Shown here: piece by piece, positions 8,550 through 16,342 of the stretch
How the letters are laid out: each line of letters opens with the position of its first letter
How positions within the stretch are numbered: the first letter of the stretch is position 1
DNA from: Amycolatopsis coloradensis
Lineage (GTDB): Bacteria; Actinomycetota; Actinomycetes; Mycobacteriales; Pseudonocardiaceae
Direction of reading: 5' to 3'
DNA: 64,000 nt
NCBI RefSeq assembly: GCF_001953865.1
Contig: NZ_MQUQ01000003.1
Coordinates: forward strand, 509,917-573,916
Translations under genes and position numbers: made by a program
Notes under the pieces: model-generated
The model's database searches: none
What the model saw: only the letters and a program-made list of their open reading frames with translations
What the model was told of the DNA's origin: nothing

Positions 8550-9776
8550 ATGCGTCCAGGATCCCGGCGCGGTGTGTCCGCTGCCGTCTCAGCGGCCATC
8601 ATCGCGGCCCTGCTGACCTTCGGGGCACAGCAGGCCATCGCCGCCCCGTCCTTCTACGACCCACCGTCGCCACTGCCCGCGGGTGCTCCCGGCGACATCA
8701 TCCGGCACGAACCGTCCACGTTCTACGTCGATCCCGTGAAACTCATCAAGGCCGACGCGGACGTCCAGCGGATCATGTACCGCAGCACCGACACCCACGG
8801 CAGGCCCAACGCCGTGACCGGCACCGTCCTCACGCCGAAGAAGGCGTGGAACGGGCCCGGCGAGCGGCCGGTCATCGGCTACGCGGCCGGGACGCAGGGC
8901 GTCGGCGACCAGTGCGCGCCGTCGAAGGCGCTCTCCGCGGGCATGGAGTACGAAGGGCCCTTCATCGCCGGGTTACTGCTTCGCGGCTACGGCATCGTCG
9001 TCACCGACTACGAAGGCCTCGGCACTCCCGGCGTCCACACGTACGTCAACCGCGTCGCCGAGGGCAACGCCGTCCTCGACTCGATCCGCGCGGCGCAGCG
9101 CCTGCCCGAAGCGAACCTGCCGGACAGCGGCCCGGTCGCGACCGCGGGCTACTCGCAGGGCGGTGGGGCGTCGGCGTCGGCCGCCGAACTCCAGCCGTCG
9201 TACGCGCCCGAACTCGAACTGAAGGGCTCGTACGCGGGCGCGGTCCCGGCGAACCTGGCCGAGGTCGGCAAGAACATCGACGGGCACTACGCCTTCGGTT
9301 TCCTCGGCTTCACGCTGGTCAGCATGGACGCGGCGTATCCGGAACTGAAGATCCCGGCCCTGCTCAACGCGAAGGGCGTCGAGGCGTTCGAGAAGGTCAA
9401 GCAGGAGTGCACAGTGGACGCGATCTTCGCGCACGCGTTCACCCAGTCGAAGAACCTGACCAAGGACGGCAGGCCACTGACCGCGTACCTCGGCGAGGAG
9501 CCGTTCAAGACGCGGGTCGACCAACAGCTCATCGGGGCGCGGAAACCGGGCGCGCCGACGCTGGTCGTCCACAGTGCACTCGACGACATCGTGCCCTACG
9601 CGCAAGGCCGGACCATGGCGCGCTCGTGGTGCGCGAAGGGCGCGAAGGTGCAGTTCTCGACTTCGGTGGTCCCGACGCACGTCGGCGGGGCGATCCGGGC
9701 TTTCCCGGAGGCTTTCGCGTGGCTTGAAGGTCGCTTCGCGGGGCTGCCCGCCTTCGGCAACTGCGGCCTGTTCTAG
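8550..9776 (+). CDS. Secreted lipase / esterase (Lip family)
   Basis: 408 residues from ATG 8550 (RBS GAGGAGC). The signal peptide is a basic start (MRPGSRRG), a hydrophobic core and cleavage near AIAAPS, about residue 32. The alpha/beta-hydrolase part has the nucleophile elbow GYSQGG (Ser near residue 203), an acid region HSALDDIVPYAQG and a late His in PTHVGG, matching secretory lipases of the PF03583 type that split triacylglycerols. Two Cys pairs may form disulfides. It is divergent from the TetR regulator above, and a palindromic repeat follows its stop. Confidence 0.9.
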   Translation: MRPGSRRGVSAAVSAAIIAALLTFGAQQAIAAPSFYDPPSPLPAGAPGDIIRHEPSTFYVDPVKLIKADADVQRIMYRSTDTHGRPNAVTGTVLTPKKAWNGPGERPVIGYAAGTQGVGDQCAPSKALSAGMEYEGPFIAGLLLRGYGIVVTDYEGLGTPGVHTYVNRVAEGNAVLDSIRAAQRLPEANLPDSGPVATAGYSQGGGASASAAELQPSYAPELELKGSYAGAVPANLAEVGKNIDGHYAFGFLGFTLVSMDAAYPELKIPALLNAKGVEAFEKVKQECTVDAIFAHAFTQSKNLTKDGRPLTAYLGEEPFKTRVDQQLIGARKPGAPTLVVHSALDDIVPYAQGRTMARSWCAKGAKVQFSTSVVPTHVGGAIRAFPEAFAWLEGRFAGLPAFGNCGLF

Positions 9777-9785
9777 GGCGCAGTT

Positions 9786-9838
9786 GTTATAAACGGTCCG
9801 TTCATAACAGATCTTGTTATGAACGGACCGTTCATAAC
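9786..9838. repeat. 53-base palindromic repeat, GTTATGAA family, copy 1
   Basis: Two 23-base units (9786-9808 and 9816-9838), each itself nearly palindromic (GTTATRAACGG...CCGTTCATAAC), face each other across 7 bases. A second copy with the same arm and loop lengths lies at 30240-30292. It sits between convergent gene ends, so it may also act as a two-way terminator. Confidence 0.85.
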
Positions 9839-9845
9839 ACCTGGC

Positions 9846-10253
9846 TCACTTGAGACCGGTCGCCTCCGCGGCGGCGGGGTCCGAGTCGCTGAGGAAGGTC
9901 CGGCAGCGGTCGTACTCCTCGGTCTCGCCGATCTTGCCGGCGGCCTTGCCGAGGACGGCGAGGGAACGCAGGAAGCCCTGGTTGGGACGGTGTGCCCACG
10001 GCACCGGCCCGTGTCCCTTCCAGCCCGCGCGGCGGAGCTGGTCGAGGCCGCGGTGGTAACCGGTGCGGGCGTACGCGTAGGCGGCGACGGTCTCGCCCGC
10101 GTCGAACGCCTTCTCGGCGAGCGAAGCCCAGGCCTCGCTGTAGTCGGGGTGCTCGGCGGCGACGGCGGCCGGGTCGCTCCCGGCGTCCAGCGCCGCCTGC
10201 GCGGCGGTGTGCTCGGGAAGGTGCGTCGGCTGGGGGCCGAGGAGGTTCGTCAT
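9846..10253 (-). CDS. DUF3151 family protein
   Basis: 135 residues, soluble, no signal. The sequence (HPDYSEAWASLAEKAF, AYAYARTGYHRGLDQLRRAGWKGHGPVPW, NQGFLRSLAVLGKAA) matches the actinobacterial DUF3151 family as I remember it, whose mycobacterial member Rv0360c also lies close to fba. It resembles a small tetratricopeptide-like helical protein; no enzymatic motif is visible and the function is unknown. Confidence 0.85.
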   Translation of the reverse strand: MTNLLGPQPTHLPEHTAAQAALDAGSDPAAVAAEHPDYSEAWASLAEKAFDAGETVAAYAYARTGYHRGLDQLRRAGWKGHGPVPWAHRPNQGFLRSLAVLGKAAGKIGETEEYDRCRTFLSDSDPAAAEATGLK

Positions 10254-10329
10254 GCGCCCATTGTGCCGACACGTCTCCCCAAGGGCGCTCTGCGCCCGAC
10301 TTCACATCACACGACCAGCGACACTGTGA

Positions 10330-10413
10330 CTAGAAGAACAGGCTCCCGAGAACGCCCGCCCCGGCCAGCACCAGAGCGGTGACGAGGATCGCCGCGACAA
10401 GTCGTTTCGGCAT
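10330..10413 (-). CDS. Possible small membrane peptide (27 aa)
   Basis: A short frame reads MPKRLVAAILVTALVLAG and ends GSLFF: a basic start followed by one hydrophobic segment. A second ATG lies immediately upstream (10416). The upstream ribosome site is weak and there is no comparison available, so this is tentative. It lies in the otherwise empty 272-base space between DUF3151 and the next gene and would be on the same strand as DUF3151. Confidence 0.35.
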   Translation of the reverse strand: MPKRLVAAILVTALVLAGAGVLGSLFF

Positions 10414-10525
10414 CATGGCGGCACACTTTGCCCTGTTTCGCACGCCGTCCGCAAATCCGCCACCCCTACGGGTGAACCCCGATTTTCGACCCCAAATGCC
10501 CGTCCCGTGATCTGGAGCAGGGAAG

Positions 10526-11752
10526 ATGTCGGGCATGACAAAGGCGACAGAAGTGACCGGGGACCTCTCGCCGGGTGTCATTCCCCGCAGTCCGATCGCG
10601 AAGACGAAGCTGTTCTTCAAGCTGCACTGGCATCGCGGCGCGCCAGGACAGGCGACGCCGGACTGGGTACTGAACTTCTGCTACGGCATGTGGCTCGCCG
10701 CGTTCGCCTTCAAACTGGTGGGCTCGTCCTGGGACATGTCGTGGCATTTCATGTGGCTCCGGGACGATCTGGCCCCGCCGCACCTGATCAACACCGTCGG
10801 CACGGTGATCATCATGGTGCTCGTCGCGATCCACAGCTACACCGGGATGGGCGCCGATCGACGCTCGCTGCGGCTGATGCAGATCGGGCTCGTGGTGTTC
10901 CTGATCGCGGCGCCGCTGGACGTCATCAACCACCGCGTCAACGGTCTCGACCTGACCGCGTGGAGCCCGTCGCACATGATGCTCTACATCGGCACGGGCA
11001 TCATGCAGGCAGGCGTGATCATGGGCTGGCTGAAGTACGCCAAGCCCGGCCGGACGCGCACCGGTGTCCTGATCGGACTGTGGACGTTCTTCCTGGAGAA
11101 CACCTTCTTCCCGAACGGTCAGCAGGAGTACGGCATCCTCGGCCTGCGCGCCTGGGAGCGCGGCACGCCCGAGGCGGAGCCCGAACTGCTGAACTTCGCC
11201 GCGAACCAGATCGGGCATCCGGTCGACCGGGTGGCGGTCGAGTACTTCACGATGCCGATCGACGACTGGGTCTACCCGCTTTGGGGCATCGGCGTGATGG
11301 CGCTGATCTTCGCGCTGGCGCGGCACACGACCGGCTTCCGCTGGGCGGGCACCACGGTCGCGGCCGCCTATCTCGGCTACCGACTGGTGATGTGGCCGCT
11401 GCTGCTGGGGATGGGCTTCCCGATCTCGGTCGTGCCGTTCTACCTGCTCGCCGTCGGGCTCGCGGTCGACCTGGCGTTCCGCATCGGCCGGGGGCATCCG
11501 CTGCTGACCGCGGGTGTCGGCGCGCTGCTGGTGACGGCGTTCGGCTACGGGATGCTGTGGGTGCAGTCGCAGTTCCGACCGTGGATCCTCGGCGACGCGC
11601 ATACGGAGTCGGCGCCGCCGGTGGCCTACTGGACGGCCGCGGTCTGCCTGGTCGGGGTCGGCGTGCTGTGGACCGCCGCCGGGCCGGGGACGCGGGCGGT
11701 GAACTCGTGGCTGGAGAAGCGCCGCGAGAAGACGGCGCTCCCGGCCGCCTGA
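10526..11752 (+). CDS. Polytopic membrane protein with two His motifs, unknown function
   Basis: 408 residues, about nine or ten hydrophobic segments, no signal peptide. Two regions look like copies of one motif: SWDMSWHFMWLRDDLAPPH and APLDVINHRVNG...WSPSH, each with an acidic residue and His in a helix followed 10-14 residues later by P-x-H or PSH. His and Asp inside membrane segments suggest metal or haem binding. I do not recognise the family. ATG 10526 follows GCAGGGAAG. A 59-base perfect palindrome follows the stop. No neighbour gives a clear clue. Confidence 0.75.
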   Translation: MSGMTKATEVTGDLSPGVIPRSPIAKTKLFFKLHWHRGAPGQATPDWVLNFCYGMWLAAFAFKLVGSSWDMSWHFMWLRDDLAPPHLINTVGTVIIMVLVAIHSYTGMGADRRSLRLMQIGLVVFLIAAPLDVINHRVNGLDLTAWSPSHMMLYIGTGIMQAGVIMGWLKYAKPGRTRTGVLIGLWTFFLENTFFPNGQQEYGILGLRAWERGTPEAEPELLNFAANQIGHPVDRVAVEYFTMPIDDWVYPLWGIGVMALIFALARHTTGFRWAGTTVAAAYLGYRLVMWPLLLGMGFPISVVPFYLLAVGLAVDLAFRIGRGHPLLTAGVGALLVTAFGYGMLWVQSQFRPWILGDAHTESAPPVAYWTAAVCLVGVGVLWTAAGPGTRAVNSWLEKRREKTALPAA

Positions 11753-11758
11753 GGCTCC

Positions 11759-11817
11759 AAGTACGTGAAGGCCCCCTTCACTGCGTCTAGCGCAGTGAAG
11801 GGGGCCTTCACGTACTT
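11759..11817. terminator. 59-base perfect palindrome between convergent genes
   Basis: 27-base arms (11759-11785 and 11791-11817) pair perfectly around the loop TCTAG. The core GTGAAGGCCCCCTTCAC is palindromic by itself, and GTGAAGGCC recurs in the inverted repeat before clpB (51602-51710). It lies between the membrane protein gene and fba and probably terminates both. Confidence 0.7.
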
Positions 11818-11845
11818 CCGCATTCAGAGGACTAAACGCGTACGG

Positions 11846-12877
11846 TCAGGAGAGCTTGTTGCCCGCCGAACCCAGCGACTGGGCGGCCTCGACGATGCGA
11901 GCGGCCATGCCCGCCTCGGCGGCCTTGAGGTAGCTACGCGGGTCGTAGACCTTCTTGTTGCCGACCTCGCCGTCGATCTTCAGGACGCCGTCGTAGTTCT
12001 TGAAGAAGTGCTCCGCGATCGGACGGGTGAAGGCGTACTGCGTGTCCGTGTCGACGTTCATCTTCACGACGCCGTAGGACACCGCCTCGCGGATCTCCTC
12101 CGGCAGCGAGCCGGAACCGCCGTGGAAGACCAGCTCGAACGGCTTCGAACCGGCGGGGAGGCCGAGCTTCTTCGACGCCGCCTCCTGGCCGCCCTTGAGC
12201 ACGTCCGGGCGCAGCTTCACGTTGCCGGGCTTGTAGACGCCGTGCACGTTGCCGAAGGTCGCGGCCAGCAGGTAGCGGCCGTTCTCGCCGGAGCCGAGCG
12301 CGTCGATCGTCTTCAGGAAGTCGCCCTCGGCGGTGTACAGCTTCTCGTTGATCTCGGCTTCGACGCCGTCTTCCTCGCCACCGACGACGCCGATCTCGAC
12401 CTCGAGGATGATGTTCGCGGCCGCGGCCTTGGCGAGCAGTTCCTGCGCGATCTCGAGGTTCTCGTCGAGATCGATCGCGGAGCCGTCCCACATGTGGCTC
12501 TGGAACAGCGGGTTCTGGCCGTTCTTGACCCGCTCGGCCGAGATCTCGATCAGCGGGCGGACGAAGCCGTCGAGCTTGTCCTTCGGGCAGTGGTCGGTGT
12601 GCAGCGCGACGTTGACGTCGTACTTGGCGGCGACGACCTGGGCGAACTCGGCCAGCGCGACCGAACCGGTCACCATGTCCTTGACCTTCTGGCCGGACGC
12701 GAACTCCGCGCCGCCGGTGGAGAACTGGATGATCCCGTCGCTCTCCGCCTCGGCGAACCCGCGGATCGCGGCGTTCAGGGTCTCCGACGAGGTCACGTTG
12801 ATGGCCGGGTAGGCGAATTCGTTCGCCTTCGCCCGGTCGAGCATCTCCGCGTAGACCTCGGGGGTGGCGATGGGCAT
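11846..12877 (-). CDS. fba: Fructose-bisphosphate aldolase, class II
   Basis: 343 residues. The protein cleaves fructose 1,6-bisphosphate to dihydroxyacetone phosphate and glyceraldehyde 3-phosphate in glycolysis and makes it in gluconeogenesis. The class II signature HTDHC is at residues 93-97 (D95 catalytic, H96 zinc ligand). Further blocks are QSHMWDGS, ATFGNVHGVYKPG, LVFHGGSGS (phosphate site) and VVKMNVDTDTQYAFT. ATG 12877 has a strong GGAGGAG seven to ten bases upstream. A strong hairpin lies just upstream (12906-12946). Confidence 0.97.
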   Translation of the reverse strand: MPIATPEVYAEMLDRAKANEFAYPAINVTSSETLNAAIRGFAEAESDGIIQFSTGGAEFASGQKVKDMVTGSVALAEFAQVVAAKYDVNVALHTDHCPKDKLDGFVRPLIEISAERVKNGQNPLFQSHMWDGSAIDLDENLEIAQELLAKAAAANIILEVEIGVVGGEEDGVEAEINEKLYTAEGDFLKTIDALGSGENGRYLLAATFGNVHGVYKPGNVKLRPDVLKGGQEAASKKLGLPAGSKPFELVFHGGSGSLPEEIREAVSYGVVKMNVDTDTQYAFTRPIAEHFFKNYDGVLKIDGEVGNKKVYDPRSYLKAAEAGMAARIVEAAQSLGSAGNKLS

Positions 12878-12905
12878 CGTTTACTCCTCCTCGAAGCAGG
12901 CTGGT

Positions 12906-12946
12906 GCACCTCTCGGCCGCATCGTACGAGGTCGGCCGGGAGGTGC
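12906..12946 (-). terminator. Hairpin between LLM gene and fba
   Basis: GCACCTC-T-CGGCCG (12906-12919) pairs with CGGCCG-G-GAGGTGC (12933-12946) around 13 bases. It begins 15 bases beyond the stop of the upstream LLM gene on the same strand and ends 28 bases before fba. It may terminate the LLM transcript or form part of the fba leader; there is no T-tract. Confidence 0.45.
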
Positions 12947-12960
12947 CTACAGCCGTCGTA

Positions 12961-13782
12961 TCAGAGAAGGACGCCGGCGAGCGCCCGGTAGACCGGAAGC
13001 GGGTCGGAGTTCAGTACCTGGATGTTCACGTGGTCCGCCCCGGCTTCGAGATGCGCGGTGACGCCGCGAGCGACGGTCTCGGCGTCCCCGTGGACGGCCA
13101 GCGCGTCGACCAGCTTGTCGCTTCCCTCACCTGCCAGGTCCTCGTCGGTGAAACCGAGGTTGCGCAGGGAGTTCGTGTAGTTGACCAGGCCGAGGTAGAA
13201 CGACACGGACTTCCGCCCGATCTCACGGGCCTTCGCCGGATCGGTCTCGAGGACGACCTTCTGCTCGGGCGCGAGCAGCGGCCCCTCGCCGAGGATCTCG
13301 CGCGCCTGACGTGTGTGCTCGGGCGTCATCAGGTACGGGTGGGCGCCCGCGGTGCGGTCTCCTGCGAGTTTGATCACCTTCGGGCCGAGAGCGGCCAGCA
13401 CGCGGTCATCGACGGGCACTCCGGCGGCATCGAGGGCGTCGAGGTACTCGACCAGCGCGGCATACGGCTTCTTGAACTCCGCGGTGTGCTCGCGGTGCCC
13501 GGCGCCGACGCCGAGCAGGAAGCGATCCGGGTGCTTCGCGGCGATGCGCTGGTAGGACTGGGCGACCGTGGCCGCGTCGTCCTTCCAGATGTTGACGATG
13601 CCGGTGGCCACCTTGATCGACTTCGTCGCGTCGAGCAGTTCCTCCGCCTTCGCGAGGTCACCCGACGGTGAACCGCCGATCCAGATGGTGCCGTAGCCGA
13701 GTTCTTCCACTTCGCGTGCGAGCTCAGGGGTGAGCACGCCTTCGAGCTGCCAGATGCCGATCCTGCCGAGTTCGAGTCCCAT
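12961..13782 (-). CDS. LLM class F420-dependent oxidoreductase
   Basis: 273 residues from ATG 13782 (MGLELGRIGIW). It is the short form of luciferase-like enzymes, with ELGYGTIWIGGSPSGDL, ATGIVNIWKDDAATVAQSYQRIAAKHPDRFLLGVGAGH and a late EAGADHVNIQVL. This pattern resembles the MSMEG_4141-type (TIGR03620) family assigned to coenzyme F420, as I remember it. It is divergent from the aldo/keto reductase gene with only 50 bases between starts, so the two probably share a control region. Confidence 0.87.
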   Translation of the reverse strand: MGLELGRIGIWQLEGVLTPELAREVEELGYGTIWIGGSPSGDLAKAEELLDATKSIKVATGIVNIWKDDAATVAQSYQRIAAKHPDRFLLGVGAGHREHTAEFKKPYAALVEYLDALDAAGVPVDDRVLAALGPKVIKLAGDRTAGAHPYLMTPEHTRQAREILGEGPLLAPEQKVVLETDPAKAREIGRKSVSFYLGLVNYTNSLRNLGFTDEDLAGEGSDKLVDALAVHGDAETVARGVTAHLEAGADHVNIQVLNSDPLPVYRALAGVLL

Positions 13783-13832
13783 GATCCGAGCTAACACCAA
13801 CCTCCGCCGATGTCTTCCCTTAAGTTCGAGGC

Positions 13833-14744
13833 ATGGCGAAACTCGGCGACACCGACCTCGACGTCCGGGGGATCAACCTCGGGGGGAACGTCTTCGGCTG
13901 GACCGCGGACGAGCAGCAGTCCTTCGCCGTCCTCGACGCCTACACGGCGGCGGGCGGCAACTTCATCGACAGCGCCGACCTGTACTCCAAGGGCGGTTCC
14001 GAGACGATCATCGGCAACTGGCTGACCAAGCGGGGCAGCCGCGACGATGTCGTCATCGCGACCAAGACCGGTATGTGGGACGAGCGGAAAGGCCTGTCGG
14101 CGGCCAACATCGCGGCGGCCGCCGAAGACTCGCTGCGTCGGCTCCAGACCGACCACATCGACCTCTACTACGCGCACATCGACGATCCGGAGACGCCGAT
14201 CGAAGAGACGCTGCGGGCCTTCGACGCACTCGTGCGCGCGGGCAAGGTCCGCTACATCGCGGCATCGAACTACACCGCGGACCGGCTCTCCGAGGCACTG
14301 TCCATTTCGGACCGCGAGGGGTTGGCTAAGTACGCCGTCCTGCAACCGCACTACAACCTCGTCGAGCGCGACTACGAAACCGAACTGGCGCCGACGGTCG
14401 AGCGCGAAGGACTGACCATCCTGCCGTATTTCGCGCTGGCCAAGGGTTTCCTTGCCGGGAAGTACCGCTCGAAGGACACCATCGGCGACAGTCCGCGCGC
14501 CGCCCGCGCTTTGTCCTATTTGGACGAACGTGGCCGGCGTGTCCTCGCCGCGCTGGACGCGATCGCGGCCGACCGTGGCGTCGCGGTCGCGGCGGTCTCA
14601 CTGGCGTGGCTGTTCGCGCAGCCGACCGTCACCGCGCCCATCGCGAGTGCCCGCTCGGTCGAGCAGCTGAACGACCTCCTGCCCGCGGCCGACCTCGCTC
14701 TCACCGCCGAGGAGATCGACACCCTCACCTCCGCGTCGCGCTGA
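13833..14744 (+). CDS. Aldo/keto reductase
   Basis: 303 residues, TIM-barrel NADPH-dependent carbonyl reductase. The catalytic tetrad is visible: Asp and Tyr in FIDSADLYSKGGSE, Lys in VIATKTGMW and His in DLYYAHIDDP. The nucleotide-binding end is PIASARSVEQL. ATG 13833 follows GAGGC. The substrate is unknown. A palindromic repeat follows its stop. Confidence 0.92.
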   Translation: MAKLGDTDLDVRGINLGGNVFGWTADEQQSFAVLDAYTAAGGNFIDSADLYSKGGSETIIGNWLTKRGSRDDVVIATKTGMWDERKGLSAANIAAAAEDSLRRLQTDHIDLYYAHIDDPETPIEETLRAFDALVRAGKVRYIAASNYTADRLSEALSISDREGLAKYAVLQPHYNLVERDYETELAPTVEREGLTILPYFALAKGFLAGKYRSKDTIGDSPRAARALSYLDERGRRVLAALDAIAADRGVAVAAVSLAWLFAQPTVTAPIASARSVEQLNDLLPAADLALTAEEIDTLTSASR

Positions 14745-14750
14745 ACACCC

Positions 14751-14817
14751 CCGCGTTTCGTCCTCTAGTTGCGGTAGTTCGCACCGCCAACTACCGCAAC
14801 TAGAGGACGAAACGCGG
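14751..14817. repeat. Dispersed palindrome, GTCCTCTAGTTGCGG family, copy 1
   Basis: 29-base arms (14751-14779 and 14789-14817) pair perfectly around 9 bases; the arms contain CGTTTCGTCCTCTAGTTGCG. Related copies are at 26727-26798, 33567-33622, 39482-39565, 42788-42855 and 60695-60743, with a single arm at 60909-60930. Here it stands seven bases after the aldo/keto reductase stop and may terminate transcription. Confidence 0.9.
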
Positions 14818-14819
14818 AC

Positions 14820-14847
14820 TTACTTGCGGGTAGCTTACTTCGGGTAG
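14820..14847. promoter_or_regulatory. Direct repeat upstream of SDR gene
   Basis: TTACTTGCGGGTAG (14820-14833) and TTACTTCGGGTAG (14835-14847) are near-identical direct repeats in the 77 bases between the palindrome and the SDR start. The TTACTT half-site recurs in the operator before the Baeyer-Villiger gene (16282-16296), which suggests a shared regulator. Confidence 0.4.
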
Positions 14848-14894
14848 GTTGGGGTACCGTCCGAAAAGCCGAAGGGCTCGGACGAGGAGGCAAC

Positions 14895-15785
14895 GTGGCC
14901 AAGAACAGCGTGAACGGCAAGGTCGTCCTGATCACCGGCGCCGCGAGGGGCATCGGCGCGGGACTCGCCGAACGCCTGGCCGCGCAGGGCGCGAAGGTCG
15001 CCTTGGTCGGCATCGAAGCCAAGGAACAGCAGGCGGTCGCCGACAAGATCGGCGCGACCGCCCACGCCTGGGAAGCCGACGTCACCAGCTGGGACGACCT
15101 GGAGCGGGCCACCGCGGGCGTCGTCGAGCACTTCGGCGGGATCGACATCGTCATCGCGAACGCCGGCATCGCGACCTCCGGTTTCGTCCGGTCGGTGGAT
15201 CCGGCCGCCTTCGAAAAGGTCATCGAGGTCGACCTCCTCGGCGTCTGGCGCACCTTCCGCGTCACGATCCCGCACGTCATCGAGCGCAAGGGCTACCTGC
15301 TCGCGATCTCCTCGCTGGCCGCGATCACCCACGCGCCCGGCATGGCCAACTACGCCGCCGCGAAGGCAGGCGTCGAGGCGTTCTCCAACAGCCTTCGCGC
15401 CGAAGTCGGCCACCTCGGCGTGAAGGTCGGCGTCGCGCACCCCACCTGGATCCGCACCGACCTCGTCGAGAGCGCCGACAAGCATCCGGTCTTCGGCAAG
15501 CTCCGCACCGGGATGCCCGGCCTGCTCGGCAAGACCTACCCGCTGTCCGTCGCCCTCGACCTCCTCCAGGCCGGGGTCAACAAACGAGCCCGCACCATCC
15601 ATGTCCCGCGCTGGGTCGGCGGACTCAAGCTGATCCGCGCGTTCCTGCCGCCGATCATCGAGATCGGCGCGAAGAGCCGGATCAAGAAGGCGGACGCGGC
15701 CGCCCTCGTGGACATCGAGCAGCGTGGCGCGTACGAATCTTCGATAACCGGTCAGGCAGGCCGGGCCGCCACACGGAAGGGCTGA
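14895..15785 (+). CDS. Short-chain dehydrogenase/reductase
   Basis: 296 residues, classical SDR. It has GAARGIGAGLAERL for NAD(P), NAGIATSG, a catalytic Ser in ISSLAAI and Tyr/Lys in NYAAAKAG. The C-terminal ~60 residues beyond the core (VPRWVGGLKLIRAFLPPIIEIG) look membrane-associating, as in lipid or sterol dehydrogenases. GTG 14895 follows GAGGAGG at six bases. Four bases separate it from the next gene, so the two form a unit. Confidence 0.9.
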   Translation: MAKNSVNGKVVLITGAARGIGAGLAERLAAQGAKVALVGIEAKEQQAVADKIGATAHAWEADVTSWDDLERATAGVVEHFGGIDIVIANAGIATSGFVRSVDPAAFEKVIEVDLLGVWRTFRVTIPHVIERKGYLLAISSLAAITHAPGMANYAAAKAGVEAFSNSLRAEVGHLGVKVGVAHPTWIRTDLVESADKHPVFGKLRTGMPGLLGKTYPLSVALDLLQAGVNKRARTIHVPRWVGGLKLIRAFLPPIIEIGAKSRIKKADAAALVDIEQRGAYESSITGQAGRAATRKG

Positions 15786-15789
15786 CCGT

Positions 15790-16263
15790 ATGTCCCGTCG
15801 CGACCAGATCCGCATGTCACCTGACGAACTCGCCGCGTACCTCGACGAGCAGAAGGTCATCAACGTCGCGACGATCGGCCCGAACGGCCGCCCGCATCTG
15901 GCGCCCCTCTGGTACTACCCGCACGAGTCCGGCGTCGCGACTTGGACGTATGGCACGTCCCAGAAGGCGAAGAACCTGGAGCGCGACCCGCGCGCCACCG
16001 TGCTCATCGAGGACGGCGAAAGCTACGACAAGCTCCGTGGGGTCTCGCTCGAAGCCGACGTCGAGGTCATCACCGACACGGCCGTGGTCACCCAAATGGG
16101 TATCCAGCTCATGCAGCGCTACGCGGGCGCGAAGCCCGGAGACCCGGTGCCCGACGAGCTCTCCGGGTTCATCGGCAAGCAGGCCCCGAAGCGGATCGGG
16201 CTGATCTTCCGGCCGACCAAGATCGTGAGCTGGGATCACTCGAAGCTCGGCGGGACATACTGA
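15790..16263 (+). CDS. PPOX-class F420- or FMN-binding protein
   Basis: 157 residues, split beta-barrel of the pyridoxamine-phosphate-oxidase type. It has YLDEQKVINVATIGPNGRPHLAPLWYY, NLERDPRATVLIEDGESYDKLRGV and a late PTKIVSWDHSKLGG. Actinobacterial members bind F420 or flavin and reduce or oxidise diverse compounds. It starts at ATG 15790, four bases after the SDR stop, and belongs with it. Confidence 0.88.
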   Translation: MSRRDQIRMSPDELAAYLDEQKVINVATIGPNGRPHLAPLWYYPHESGVATWTYGTSQKAKNLERDPRATVLIEDGESYDKLRGVSLEADVEVITDTAVVTQMGIQLMQRYAGAKPGDPVPDELSGFIGKQAPKRIGLIFRPTKIVSWDHSKLGGTY

Positions 16264-16281
16264 CGGGTAAGTCGTACTAGA

Positions 16282-16296
16282 AAGTAACTGTTACTT
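16282..16296. promoter_or_regulatory. Operator-like inverted repeat before BVMO
   Basis: AAGTAAC-T-GTTACTT is a perfect 15-base inverted repeat 47 bases before the monooxygenase start. Another GGTAAC follows at 16299. The size fits a TetR-type operator; no matching regulator gene is adjacent. Confidence 0.55.
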
Positions 16297-16342
16297 CCGG
16301 TAACGTCATCTGCGCAAGAAAGCCTCGACGTGGAGGGCACAG

